Shown here: one piece after another, positions 6,310 to 12,084 of the stretch
Numbering within the stretch: position 1 is the stretch's first letter
Layout of the letters: each line of letters opens with the position of its first letter
DNA from: a virus
Reading direction: 5' to 3' (one strand)
Virus record (IMG/VR): IMGVR_UViG_3300037395_000014
Location: 1-21,138 of that record
DNA length: 21,138 nt
The notes under the pieces: model-generated
Seen by the model: the letters and a program-made list of their open reading frames with translations, nothing else
Databases searched by the model: none
Told to the model about the DNA's origin: nothing
Made by a program: the position numbers and the translations under genes

Positions 6310-7140
6310 ATGGGTAACAGCCTCTTCGCCCTAGATTTCAGCCAGATCGAGTACCGCATCCTGTGCGGGCTGGCGGGGCAGCAGGACAAGCTGGACGCGC
6401 TTGCCGCGGGCCGGGACCTGTACTGCGAGTTCGGAACCAAGCTGTTCAAGCGTCCCATCACCAAGGCAGATCGCAGCGAGCGTCAGTTCAGCAAGACCGA
6501 GGGCATCCTGTCGTGTGGCTATGGCAAGGGCAAGGACAAGGCGGCGACCCAGGCGAAGGCCAAGGGCTTTGACTTCCCCCGCGAGGTGACTGATGCCACG
6601 GTGGACGAGTACCGGGCGTCGCATCCCCGCGTAGTGCAGTTCTGGAAGACGTGTGACGCGGCCCTGCCACATATTGCCTCAGGGGAAGACTATCAAATTG
6701 TCAATACCCCCTTGACATTTTCAAACAAACACCTCATACTACCAAATGGACTGAAGTGCCGGATGGAGCTGGCATGGGCGCCGGAGGTTAAGTCATGGTT
6801 CAGGAAAGTTTACAGAGGCCCGATGGCCGCGTCCGGGGACAGTGTGGATACTCTGCGGAGCAAGGGCTATACGAAATACTGGGGTGGGGGTTTGACAGAG
6901 TTTACCTGCCAAGCGCTATCACGGGTGCGCCTCTCCGAGTTGATGTTACACGCGCGCCGCTCCCTGGGCATACGCCCTGTGTTTTTAGTCCACGACGAGT
7001 ACGTAGGCCTCGCACCGGATGACCAGTGCCAGGAGATACTCGACACGCTTATAGAGTTTGCCAGGCGCCCGTCACCGTGGTGGCCTGATGGACCTCCGTT
7101 TGACGCGGAGGGTATGGTTATGAAGAGGTACGCACACTAG
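6310..7140 (+). CDS. Family A DNA polymerase, C-terminal fragment (palm and fingers catalytic motifs)
   Basis: I chose the ATG at 6310 because GGAG (6297-6300) lies nine bases before it; an in-frame TTG at 6295 would lack this. The 276-residue product carries all polymerase catalytic motifs: motif A ALDFSQIEYR (D9), motif B R58-x3-K62 leading to GYG (Y71), and motif C VHDE (D229). It starts just before the motif A strand, so it needs the upstream fragment for exonuclease, thumb and part of the palm. The K62 to Y71 spacing is nine residues, one more than Lys758-Tyr766 of Klenow or Lys522-Tyr530 of T7 polymerase. The first 350 bases are far more GC-rich than what comes before or after. Confidence 0.94.
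   Translation: MGNSLFALDFSQIEYRILCGLAGQQDKLDALAAGRDLYCEFGTKLFKRPITKADRSERQFSKTEGILSCGYGKGKDKAATQAKAKGFDFPREVTDATVDEYRASHPRVVQFWKTCDAALPHIASGEDYQIVNTPLTFSNKHLILPNGLKCRMELAWAPEVKSWFRKVYRGPMAASGDSVDTLRSKGYTKYWGGGLTEFTCQALSRVRLSELMLHARRSLGIRPVFLVHDEYVGLAPDDQCQEILDTLIEFARRPSPWWPDGPPFDAEGMVMKRYAH
6712..6740 (+). promoter_or_regulatory. Sigma-70-like promoter candidate inside the polymerase C-fragment
   Basis: A perfect TTGACA -35 box (6712-6717) is followed, after exactly 17 bases, by CATACT (6735-6740), which matches TATAAT at four of six positions. It lies inside coding sequence in a locally AT-richer stretch, and would drive the genes after 7141. It may be fortuitous. Confidence 0.22.
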
Positions 7141-7151
7141 AGGAGAGATAC

Positions 7152-7391
7152 ATGGCTGACCATACATCTGAAGGGCTAGTATATAACATCGAGGAGGACC
7201 ACGAAGAACTACAGTTTATACACGAGGTGTTCGCTGGGGTACTTGGCGGCATCATCGAGCAGGTGCAGGAGGTGTACGTGCGCAGCGAGATTGCTAGGGG
7301 ACTGACCTTGGTGGCGACACCTTGCTGGGACCACTTGGAAGCTCGGCAGGCCATCGAGGATGAACATAACTATTGGTTCAACAATTACTAA
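7152..7391 (+). CDS. Hypothetical protein, 79 aa
   Basis: GAGGAGA lies just before the ATG. The protein is acidic and helical, with a hydrophobic central part (EVFAGVLGGIIEQVQEVYV) and a C-terminal helix (HLEARQAIEDEHNYWFNNY). The central segment is amphipathic rather than a clear membrane span. No family is recognised. It follows the polymerase by eleven bases and probably shares its transcript. Confidence 0.73.
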   Translation: MADHTSEGLVYNIEEDHEELQFIHEVFAGVLGGIIEQVQEVYVRSEIARGLTLVATPCWDHLEARQAIEDEHNYWFNNY

Positions 7392-7410
7392 ACTTATTAG
7401 GAGAAAACAC

Positions 7411-7572
7411 ATGCCATTGAAATCAGGGAAGAGCAAGAAAGTCGTATCGGAAAACATCTCCGAGTTCCACAAGGGCAAGACCTTCGCTAAGACAGAGGCG
7501 AAGTTTGGCAAGGAGAAGGCCGACAAGCAGGCAGTGGCGGTCGCCATGAGCAAGAAGAGGAAAGCGAAATGA
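7411..7572 (+). CDS. Small basic conserved phage protein, 53 aa
   Basis: I chose the ATG at 7411 because TAGGAG precedes it by about eight bases; an upstream in-frame ATG would overlap the previous gene. The product is very lysine-rich. It begins MPLKSGKSKKVVSENISEF and ends KQAVAVAMSKKRKAK. I recognise this MPLK..SKK.....NI plus KQAVA.A layout from small phage and plasmid proteins of unknown function. The charge suggests DNA or RNA contact. Its stop overlaps the start of the next small ORF. Confidence 0.73.
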   Translation: MPLKSGKSKKVVSENISEFHKGKTFAKTEAKFGKEKADKQAVAVAMSKKRKAK

Positions 7573-7667
7573 CGGCCTGGGAGCTGGGCTTCTCTATCGG
7601 CATAACCACCGGCTTTATGGTTACTAGCCTGGTGTATGCAGTGCTACGTCTTACGGCGCTTGCATGA
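7569..7667 (+). CDS. Small membrane protein, 32 aa
   Basis: The ATG overlaps the previous TGA and the stop overlaps the start of the VRR-NUC gene, so the ORF exactly fills the gap between two real genes. Nearly the whole product is hydrophobic (FSIGITTGFMVTSLVYAVL), long enough for one membrane span. There is no charged N-region typical of a cleaved signal. It could be a holin-like or host-membrane-interacting peptide, but no family is recognised. Confidence 0.5.
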   Translation: MTAWELGFSIGITTGFMVTSLVYAVLRLTALA

Positions 7668-7936
7668 CCCCCGAGGGTGAGGTAAAGCAGGAGGTACTGC
7701 GTGGACTGGCGGGCATTGGGGCTTACTACTTCATGCCCGTCCAGACCGGCTTCGGCAAGCGCACGGTAGACATACTGGCCTGCTACAAGGGACGGTTCAT
7801 AGCCATCGAGTGTAAGCGCGCCGAGGGCGGGGTGCTTACGAAGATACAACGGGACGTGCTGCGTACCGTTGAGGCCTGTGGTGGCATCGGGATAGTGGCC
7901 CGGTGCTGGGGAGATGTAATGGAGTGGCTACCATGA
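7664..7936 (+). CDS. VRR-NUC domain nuclease, 90 aa
   Basis: The whole protein is a VRR-NUC domain of the PD-(D/E)XK nuclease superfamily, known for Holliday-junction or structure-specific cleavage and common in phages. The catalytic set is visible: an N-terminal Glu (E4 or E7), GKRTVDILAC (D36), FIAIECKR (E49, K51) and the trailing Q62 in KIQRDVL. The length is the usual single-domain size. It starts in an ATGA overlap and its stop overlaps the next gene. A role in recombination or resolution of replication intermediates with the nearby SNF2 helicase is inferred. Confidence 0.9.
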   Translation: MTPEGEVKQEVLRGLAGIGAYYFMPVQTGFGKRTVDILACYKGRFIAIECKRAEGGVLTKIQRDVLRTVEACGGIGIVARCWGDVMEWLP

Positions 7937-8130
7937 CTGTTGATGAACTTCGCAGGAGTTTAATAGATGTTGATGGCGCCCTTGAAGTGTTCACTTATGA
8001 CGGTGAAACTTTTTGGGGAAAAACAGACGGTGTAATAATAGGAAGGTTATCACTCGACAGAATAGATTGGCGGAATCACGTGATAGTGGATGACAAGGAC
8101 GAAGGAGTAACAGTGTTATTAATATCATAG
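7933..8130 (+). CDS. Hypothetical protein, 65 aa
   Basis: I chose the ATG overlapping the nuclease stop; a longer start would run into the nuclease gene. The product begins MTVDELRRSLIDVDG and continues as a β-rich small protein (LEVFTYDGETFWG, HVIVDDKDEGVTVLLIS). It is acidic and soluble. No family or active site is recognised. Local base composition is AT-richer than in the nuclease, as in several small genes of this block. Confidence 0.68.
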   Translation: MTVDELRRSLIDVDGALEVFTYDGETFWGKTDGVIIGRLSLDRIDWRNHVIVDDKDEGVTVLLIS

Positions 8131-8142
8131 AGAGGTACTACC

Positions 8143-8259
8143 ATGATCGAAGTAATTAGATGGGTTGTAGCCTTCACGTTCCTTATGTTCGCCACGTACT
8201 GCTACGCACTATTAATATATGGCATGGGTCTAGGTATCCTGCACGTTTGGAACAGCTAG
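8143..8259 (+). CDS. Small membrane protein, 38 aa
   Basis: GAGG lies before the ATG, twelve bases after the previous stop. The product has one long hydrophobic run (WVVAFTFLMFATYCYALLIY, then GMGLGILHVW), which predicts a single membrane helix. The stop TAG shares a base with the GTG I take as the helicase start. It is too short for family assignment. It is the second of several such peptides in the block. Confidence 0.5.
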   Translation: MIEVIRWVVAFTFLMFATYCYALLIYGMGLGILHVWNS

Positions 8260-9860
8260 TGATATGCAACGACAAGTTTATCATCTATGAGGGCGACGAG
8301 TGCGCGACACCGGGGCTTGCTGCCCTGGTGGCCGTCTCCGCCAACGGGTACTGCGCAGTCGAGCGCACCTATTCCAACATCCTCAAGCTGGAGGCTCTTG
8401 ACCTTGACACGCCCGATCCGATGGAAGACTATGAGTGGCCGTGTCAGCCGGGGGCCGAACCCTTCATCACTCAAAAGCAGGTATCCTCATTCATGGTTCG
8501 GAACCCACGCTCGTTCGTCGTATCGGACTTGCGTACAGGTAAGACCAGGGCTTCACTTTGGGCTGCGGACTGGCTCATGTCTACTGCCGCGCGACAGCTA
8601 CGCTGTCTTGTCCTTTCTGACATCAATGCGCTGGAGGGCACTTGGGCGAATGAAATCACGACGCACTTCCTTGGTCGCCGGTCCTTCGAGATGCTGCACC
8701 ACGCGCAAGCGGAGAAGCGCCTTGTTGCACTGGACAGGGAAGCCGATTTCTACCTGTGCAACCCAGATGGGTTACGCATGGGGAGACCCAAGAGGGTGGT
8801 CGAGAAGACGCCAGAGGGCAAGATAAAACGGGTCTACCACTCGGAGCCATCGGGCTTCTATGCGGCTCTGCTAGCCAAGAAGTTCGACATCATAATCTTT
8901 GACGAAGCTACAACATATCGTGAAACAGGAACGGAGACCTTCAAATGCGCTTTACAGTTAAGCAAGATGGCATCGTTCGTCTATTTGTTGACTGGGACTC
9001 CAACACCGAACGGCCCTCTGGATGCGTTCGGGTTGAAACACCTGGCTCACCCGACATACAAATTGAATTTCAAGACCTGGCGGGACATGACGACGGATGC
9101 GGATGGTCCGTTTCGCAGGAAACCACGGCCGGAGGCAGTGACACTTGTAGACGAGCTGCTTCAACCGAGTATCAGAATTATCCAGGATCAGTGTTTTACC
9201 CCGACTACTTTGGGGGTATTGGACTTGATGGCACCCCTGTCGTCGGAGCAGAAGGCCGCTATGTCGGAGCTGAAAACGGAGCTCTCATTTATGGTGGAGG
9301 AGGGGGAAGTCAACGCAGTAAACCAAGCGGCCCTCCGTTCGAAGTTGATCCAAATATCATGCGGGGCGGTGTACGACCAAGAGCACAAGTCACACTTGAT
9401 ACCCGCGCCGCAAAGACTTGCTATGCTCCGGCAGCTAGTGGCGGAAATACCGGGTAAAATTATAGTATTCGCTCCACTCACTTCGGTTCTGAGGCTCTTG
9501 CAGACTTCGCTGGGCGAGACCTGCACGCTGATAGACAACTCGTTTAGCAAGCAGCGAAAGCTGAGACTGCTAAGAGACTGGCAGACGAGCCCTACTAGCC
9601 GCGTCCTTCTGTCACACCCAGGTCCGGTGGCTCGGGGTATTGACTTGTCCATGGCGAACACCATAATATGGTACGCACCGATTGATCGCACCGAGTACTT
9701 CATACAGGCCAACGAGCGCATTAACGGGATCAATCAGACGCGCGCCCGCTACATCATCCGGATGTATGGCTGCGAGATCGAGCGTAAGATTTACGAGCGC
9801 CTTGAGAGTAACCAGGCGTTGCAAGGTCTGATACTACAGCTCAAGGAGATGAAGATATGA
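8259..9860 (+). CDS. SNF2-type SF2 DNA helicase/ATPase, 533 aa
   Basis: This is a phage-size SNF2-family protein with a two-lobed RecA-type motor. Lobe one has Walker A SDLRTGKTRA (G94-K95-T96), motif II FDEAT (D215, E216) and motif III TGTP (245-248). Lobe two has IIVFAPLTSVLRLL, LSHPGPVARGIDL and motif VI QANERINGINQ (Q483, R487). Such proteins remodel branched or protein-bound DNA in replication and recombination. I chose GTG 8259 because it abuts the upstream stop and precedes the first conserved segment; a start at 8160 would overlap the small membrane ORF. The start is uncertain, the identity is not. The last bases overlap the next ATG. Confidence 0.88.
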   Translation: MICNDKFIIYEGDECATPGLAALVAVSANGYCAVERTYSNILKLEALDLDTPDPMEDYEWPCQPGAEPFITQKQVSSFMVRNPRSFVVSDLRTGKTRASLWAADWLMSTAARQLRCLVLSDINALEGTWANEITTHFLGRRSFEMLHHAQAEKRLVALDREADFYLCNPDGLRMGRPKRVVEKTPEGKIKRVYHSEPSGFYAALLAKKFDIIIFDEATTYRETGTETFKCALQLSKMASFVYLLTGTPTPNGPLDAFGLKHLAHPTYKLNFKTWRDMTTDADGPFRRKPRPEAVTLVDELLQPSIRIIQDQCFTPTTLGVLDLMAPLSSEQKAAMSELKTELSFMVEEGEVNAVNQAALRSKLIQISCGAVYDQEHKSHLIPAPQRLAMLRQLVAEIPGKIIVFAPLTSVLRLLQTSLGETCTLIDNSFSKQRKLRLLRDWQTSPTSRVLLSHPGPVARGIDLSMANTIIWYAPIDRTEYFIQANERINGINQTRARYIIRMYGCEIERKIYERLESNQALQGLILQLKEMKI

Positions 9861-10036
9861 CTAAGCAAGAGATACAAGACCGCGTTGTCGAGCTGCTGGA
9901 CCTTCGCCCGGTAGGCAACGTAGAAGCCTGGGCGGCCGAGTTGAAACAGCTTACCGCGGAGTACAAGCGGCTGGTGCGCCCGCAGGGCGCGTACCTAGAC
10001 GGCGAATGGTTTGGAGGCTATCATGGACAACGCTGA
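9857..10036 (+). CDS. Small hypothetical protein, 59 aa
   Basis: The ATG overlaps the helicase stop (ATGA), with AAGGAGATG just upstream. The protein is helical and charged (KQEIQDRVVELLDLRP, VEAWAAELKQLTAEYKRLV) and ends GGYHGQR. Its last 14 bases overlap the next ORF in a different frame. No family is recognised. The helix-rich composition might fit a small partner protein of the helicase, but there is no direct evidence. Confidence 0.63.
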   Translation: MTKQEIQDRVVELLDLRPVGNVEAWAAELKQLTAEYKRLVRPQGAYLDGEWFGGYHGQR

Positions 10037-10139
10037 CTTCGCCATGAAGGCCAAGGAGAAGCTGGTGCCCCTGAAAGAGGGTGAGGTAGTCGAGTACACG
10101 TCGTCCCTACGGGGCAACTTAGGAGACCAGAATGACTGA
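10023..10139 (+). CDS. Small hypothetical protein, 38 aa
   Basis: The ATG follows TTGGAGG about six bases upstream, within the end of the previous gene. The product is short, charged and soluble (FAMKAKEKLVPLKEG, EVVEYTSSLRGN). Both ends overlap neighbours (14 bases upstream, eight downstream), as expected in this compact block. No function can be given. It may simply carry the TAGGAG site for the next gene. Confidence 0.5.
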   Translation: MDNADFAMKAKEKLVPLKEGEVVEYTSSLRGNLGDQND

Positions 10140-10551
10140 AGAACTGACGGCCGTACAGAAGCTAACCGAGTATGAGGTGGACAAGCTGATCGGTGGGTAC
10201 AAGGCCATCGAGGAGGCCCGCGACGTTCTGGTAGCGGAGCACAAGGCTCAGATCAAGCCTCTCGAAGAGAAGATGCAGGAGATCATCGGCGCACTGGGTA
10301 TCAAGCTGTCCACGTCTGGGCAGGAGAACTTCAAGACCGTGTATGGTACGTACTACGAGAGCACCATCAAGAGGGTGAAGGTTACTGACCGCATACGCTG
10401 GCTTGAGTGGGTAGTCGAGCAGCAGGCGTGGGAGTGTCTGACAAGTCATGTGACTAAGGAAGAGGTTGTCAAGTGGGCAGCACAAGGGGGTGAAGACCCA
10501 CCAGGCATAGTTATTGAAGACTACACGTCCGGCCACATAAGGAAGGCATGA
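10132..10551 (+). CDS. Conserved phage protein, 139 aa, N-terminal coiled coil
   Basis: TAGGAG precedes the ATG. Residues 10-60 form a long helical, probably coiled-coil region (KAIEEARDVLVAEHKAQ, IKPLEEKMQEIIGAL). A β-type segment follows (FKTVYGTYYESTIKRVKV), then an aromatic helix (RIRWLEWVVEQQAWECL). I recognise this layout from conserved proteins of phage replication regions. Its helical start recalls Gam-like nuclease inhibitors, but I cannot confirm that. The codon usage is clean and GC-rich, like the 10898-11977 gene, which hints at strong expression. Confidence 0.82.
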   Translation: MTEELTAVQKLTEYEVDKLIGGYKAIEEARDVLVAEHKAQIKPLEEKMQEIIGALGIKLSTSGQENFKTVYGTYYESTIKRVKVTDRIRWLEWVVEQQAWECLTSHVTKEEVVKWAAQGGEDPPGIVIEDYTSGHIRKA

Positions 10552-10640
10552 ACATGGATATAATGCTAATAGGAATAGCTTGTGTAGTGGCTGCGGTAGT
10601 GCTATCTACTTTAGCAGTGTGGTGGATTGATAAATTATGA
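10548..10640 (+). CDS. Small membrane protein, 30 aa
   Basis: The ORF starts in an ATGA overlap with GGAAGG just upstream and ends in an overlap with the next ATG, so it precisely bridges two genes. Almost all residues are hydrophobic (IMLIGIACVVAAVVLSTLAV), giving one predicted membrane helix with WWIDKL after it. No family assignment is possible at this length. Confidence 0.45.
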   Translation: MNMDIMLIGIACVVAAVVLSTLAVWWIDKL

Positions 10641-10888
10641 TCATCAAAAAGGGCGACTACACATTCTGCGGCGAAGACACGCGCCCTCACCGCTGGGCAC
10701 TGAATATTGATGGCACGCTGGTTCAGCTCGACAGGCTGTCCTACGCCGAGTTTGTCGCCCGCACCCCGGACATAGACAAGCACAAGTCGGGTCAGCCCAC
10801 CATGTACTACGTTGCAGACGATGGCGGGTTCGCCACGCTGTACCCGCCCGCCGACAAGGACTACGAACTCGTTCAACTTTCAAACTAG
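10637..10888 (+). CDS. Hypothetical protein, 83 aa
   Basis: The start overlaps the previous stop. The protein looks like a small α/β domain. It ends with a pattern (GQPTMYYVADDGGFATLYPP, then YELVQL) that recalls the β-strand-rich ends of phage adaptor-type proteins, although its place among replication genes argues against a structural role. I therefore leave it unassigned. GGAGC nine bases after its stop serves the next gene. Confidence 0.78.
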   Translation: MIIKKGDYTFCGEDTRPHRWALNIDGTLVQLDRLSYAEFVARTPDIDKHKSGQPTMYYVADDGGFATLYPPADKDYELVQLSN

Positions 10889-10897
10889 GAGCAACAC

Positions 10898-11977
10898 ATG
10901 GCTAACGATCTAACGCAAGTACAGGAGTTCAAGTGGCTCGCAGAGATGTCCATCGACGCTGGCGACTTTGAAGACGCATCGGCCGGTGGCCGCGGCGAGC
11001 TGCCCGACCAGCTGTCCATCAAGGACAACGTGTTCACCTTCAAGACCAGCGAGGGGACGACTGACGCCCCCAACCCGCGCCAGCTATACTTCTCCTACCT
11101 CGGCGGTAAGAAGCCTAAGAGCCGCTCCCTGTATCAGGGGGCGTTCAATGACGATGACCTACAGGCGCCGGTATGCACGTCCGTGGATGGCGTCAGCTTC
11201 GAGGAGGGCTCTCAGCCACCCGTCATAACGGACCCCGCCCACCCGCGCTGCGGGCAGGAGACACGCAACTGTCGCGAGTGTCCTATGGCGAAGTGGGGCT
11301 CGGCCGTCAGTGTGAAGACTGGTAAGGCCGTGCCTGCCTGCAAGGAGCACAAGGACATCGCCGTAAAGGTGATGGGTGTGCCCGGCGCGTGGCTGTTCAA
11401 GCTGCCCCCCGCCTCATTCGTCAACTGGGACAAGGCGACGGCGAAGCTGAAGGTAGCCATCGCTGCCGACAAGGCAGCACATGAGGGGGCTAGCACGCTG
11501 TCGATAGGCAACGCCGTGTTCTCCGCCTCGTTCGGCCCTGGCATGGGTAACATTTTATTCGAGCCGGTGGGCTACCTGGCGAAGATACCAGAGGAGATGG
11601 CTCAGGTTGTCACACTGCGGCGTGAGCCGGAGGCCATCGACAAGCTGCTGTGGGGCGGCGCGGAGCGCCGCTTGCAGTATGAAGAGGGCAAGGCACCGAA
11701 GACTGTACTGCCCGCGCCGCCTACGCCGCAGTCAGCCGATTCGTTCCCAGAGGACCTGCAACGTGATCTGCAACGGGTACCTACTAAGAACGATAGCGCC
11801 AAGCTGCAACAGGCGCAGGCCACGTTGCGCGCGGCGGCACAGGCTGCCTCGGACGCGCTGGAGGCCAAGCAGGAAGCGGCCCCAGAGCTGGTACCTGACC
11901 AGCCGAAGAAGGCCAGCAAGCCCTCGCCATACAAGGACGTAGGGTCTATCCTAAAGGGTATGGGGCTGCCATCATGA
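10898..11977 (+). CDS. Putative ssDNA-binding protein with a Cys cluster, 359 aa
   Basis: TAGGAG precedes the ATG. The N-terminal 200 residues contain PVCTSVDG (C93), HPRCGQETRNCRECPMAKWG (C118, C125, C128) and VPACKEH (C148), followed by FKLPPASFVNWDKA. This cysteine layout, then the Pro-Pro-x-Ser block, recurs in phage proteins proposed as single-stranded DNA-binding proteins; a bound metal is plausible but not shown. The C-terminal third is low in complexity, Ala/Gln-rich and helical, ending GMGLPS. Location at the end of the replication block fits a fork accessory role. The codon usage is GC-rich and regular, suggesting high expression. It could instead be a nucleoprotein of another kind. 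Confidence 0.87.
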   Translation: MANDLTQVQEFKWLAEMSIDAGDFEDASAGGRGELPDQLSIKDNVFTFKTSEGTTDAPNPRQLYFSYLGGKKPKSRSLYQGAFNDDDLQAPVCTSVDGVSFEEGSQPPVITDPAHPRCGQETRNCRECPMAKWGSAVSVKTGKAVPACKEHKDIAVKVMGVPGAWLFKLPPASFVNWDKATAKLKVAIAADKAAHEGASTLSIGNAVFSASFGPGMGNILFEPVGYLAKIPEEMAQVVTLRREPEAIDKLLWGGAERRLQYEEGKAPKTVLPAPPTPQSADSFPEDLQRDLQRVPTKNDSAKLQQAQATLRAAAQAASDALEAKQEAAPELVPDQPKKASKPSPYKDVGSILKGMGLPS

Positions 11978-12084
11978 GTATCGGGTTTGTGCGGCTTAAA
12001 CACGGCTACCCATGGTGCGTGAACAAGTTGGGTAAGATTATAGTGATCGTCGCGTTTGGCGTGGGTGTGTGTATAAGGTGGTAG
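11974..12084 (+). CDS. Small membrane protein, 36 aa
   Basis: The ATG overlaps the previous TGA (ATGA). The product has a basic, aromatic N-half (FVRLKHGYPWCVNKLGK) and a hydrophobic end (IIVIVAFGVGVCIRW), consistent with one short membrane helix. It is the last plus-strand gene. Its TAG is immediately followed by the stop codon of the opposing ATP-grasp gene, with no spacer. No family is recognised. Confidence 0.45.
   Translation: MSIGFVRLKHGYPWCVNKLGKIIVIVAFGVGVCIRW

Noticed and set aside
5742-6464. 240-codon antisense ORF that spans the polymerase split
   Set aside because: It is Ser/Arg/Ala-rich and lies wholly opposite clear polymerase coding sequence. It has no recognisable motif and no operon partner, so it looks like a shadow.
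8945-9457. 170-codon plus-strand ORF inside the SNF2 helicase gene
   Set aside because: It overlaps the conserved helicase core in another frame and shows no family pattern of its own.
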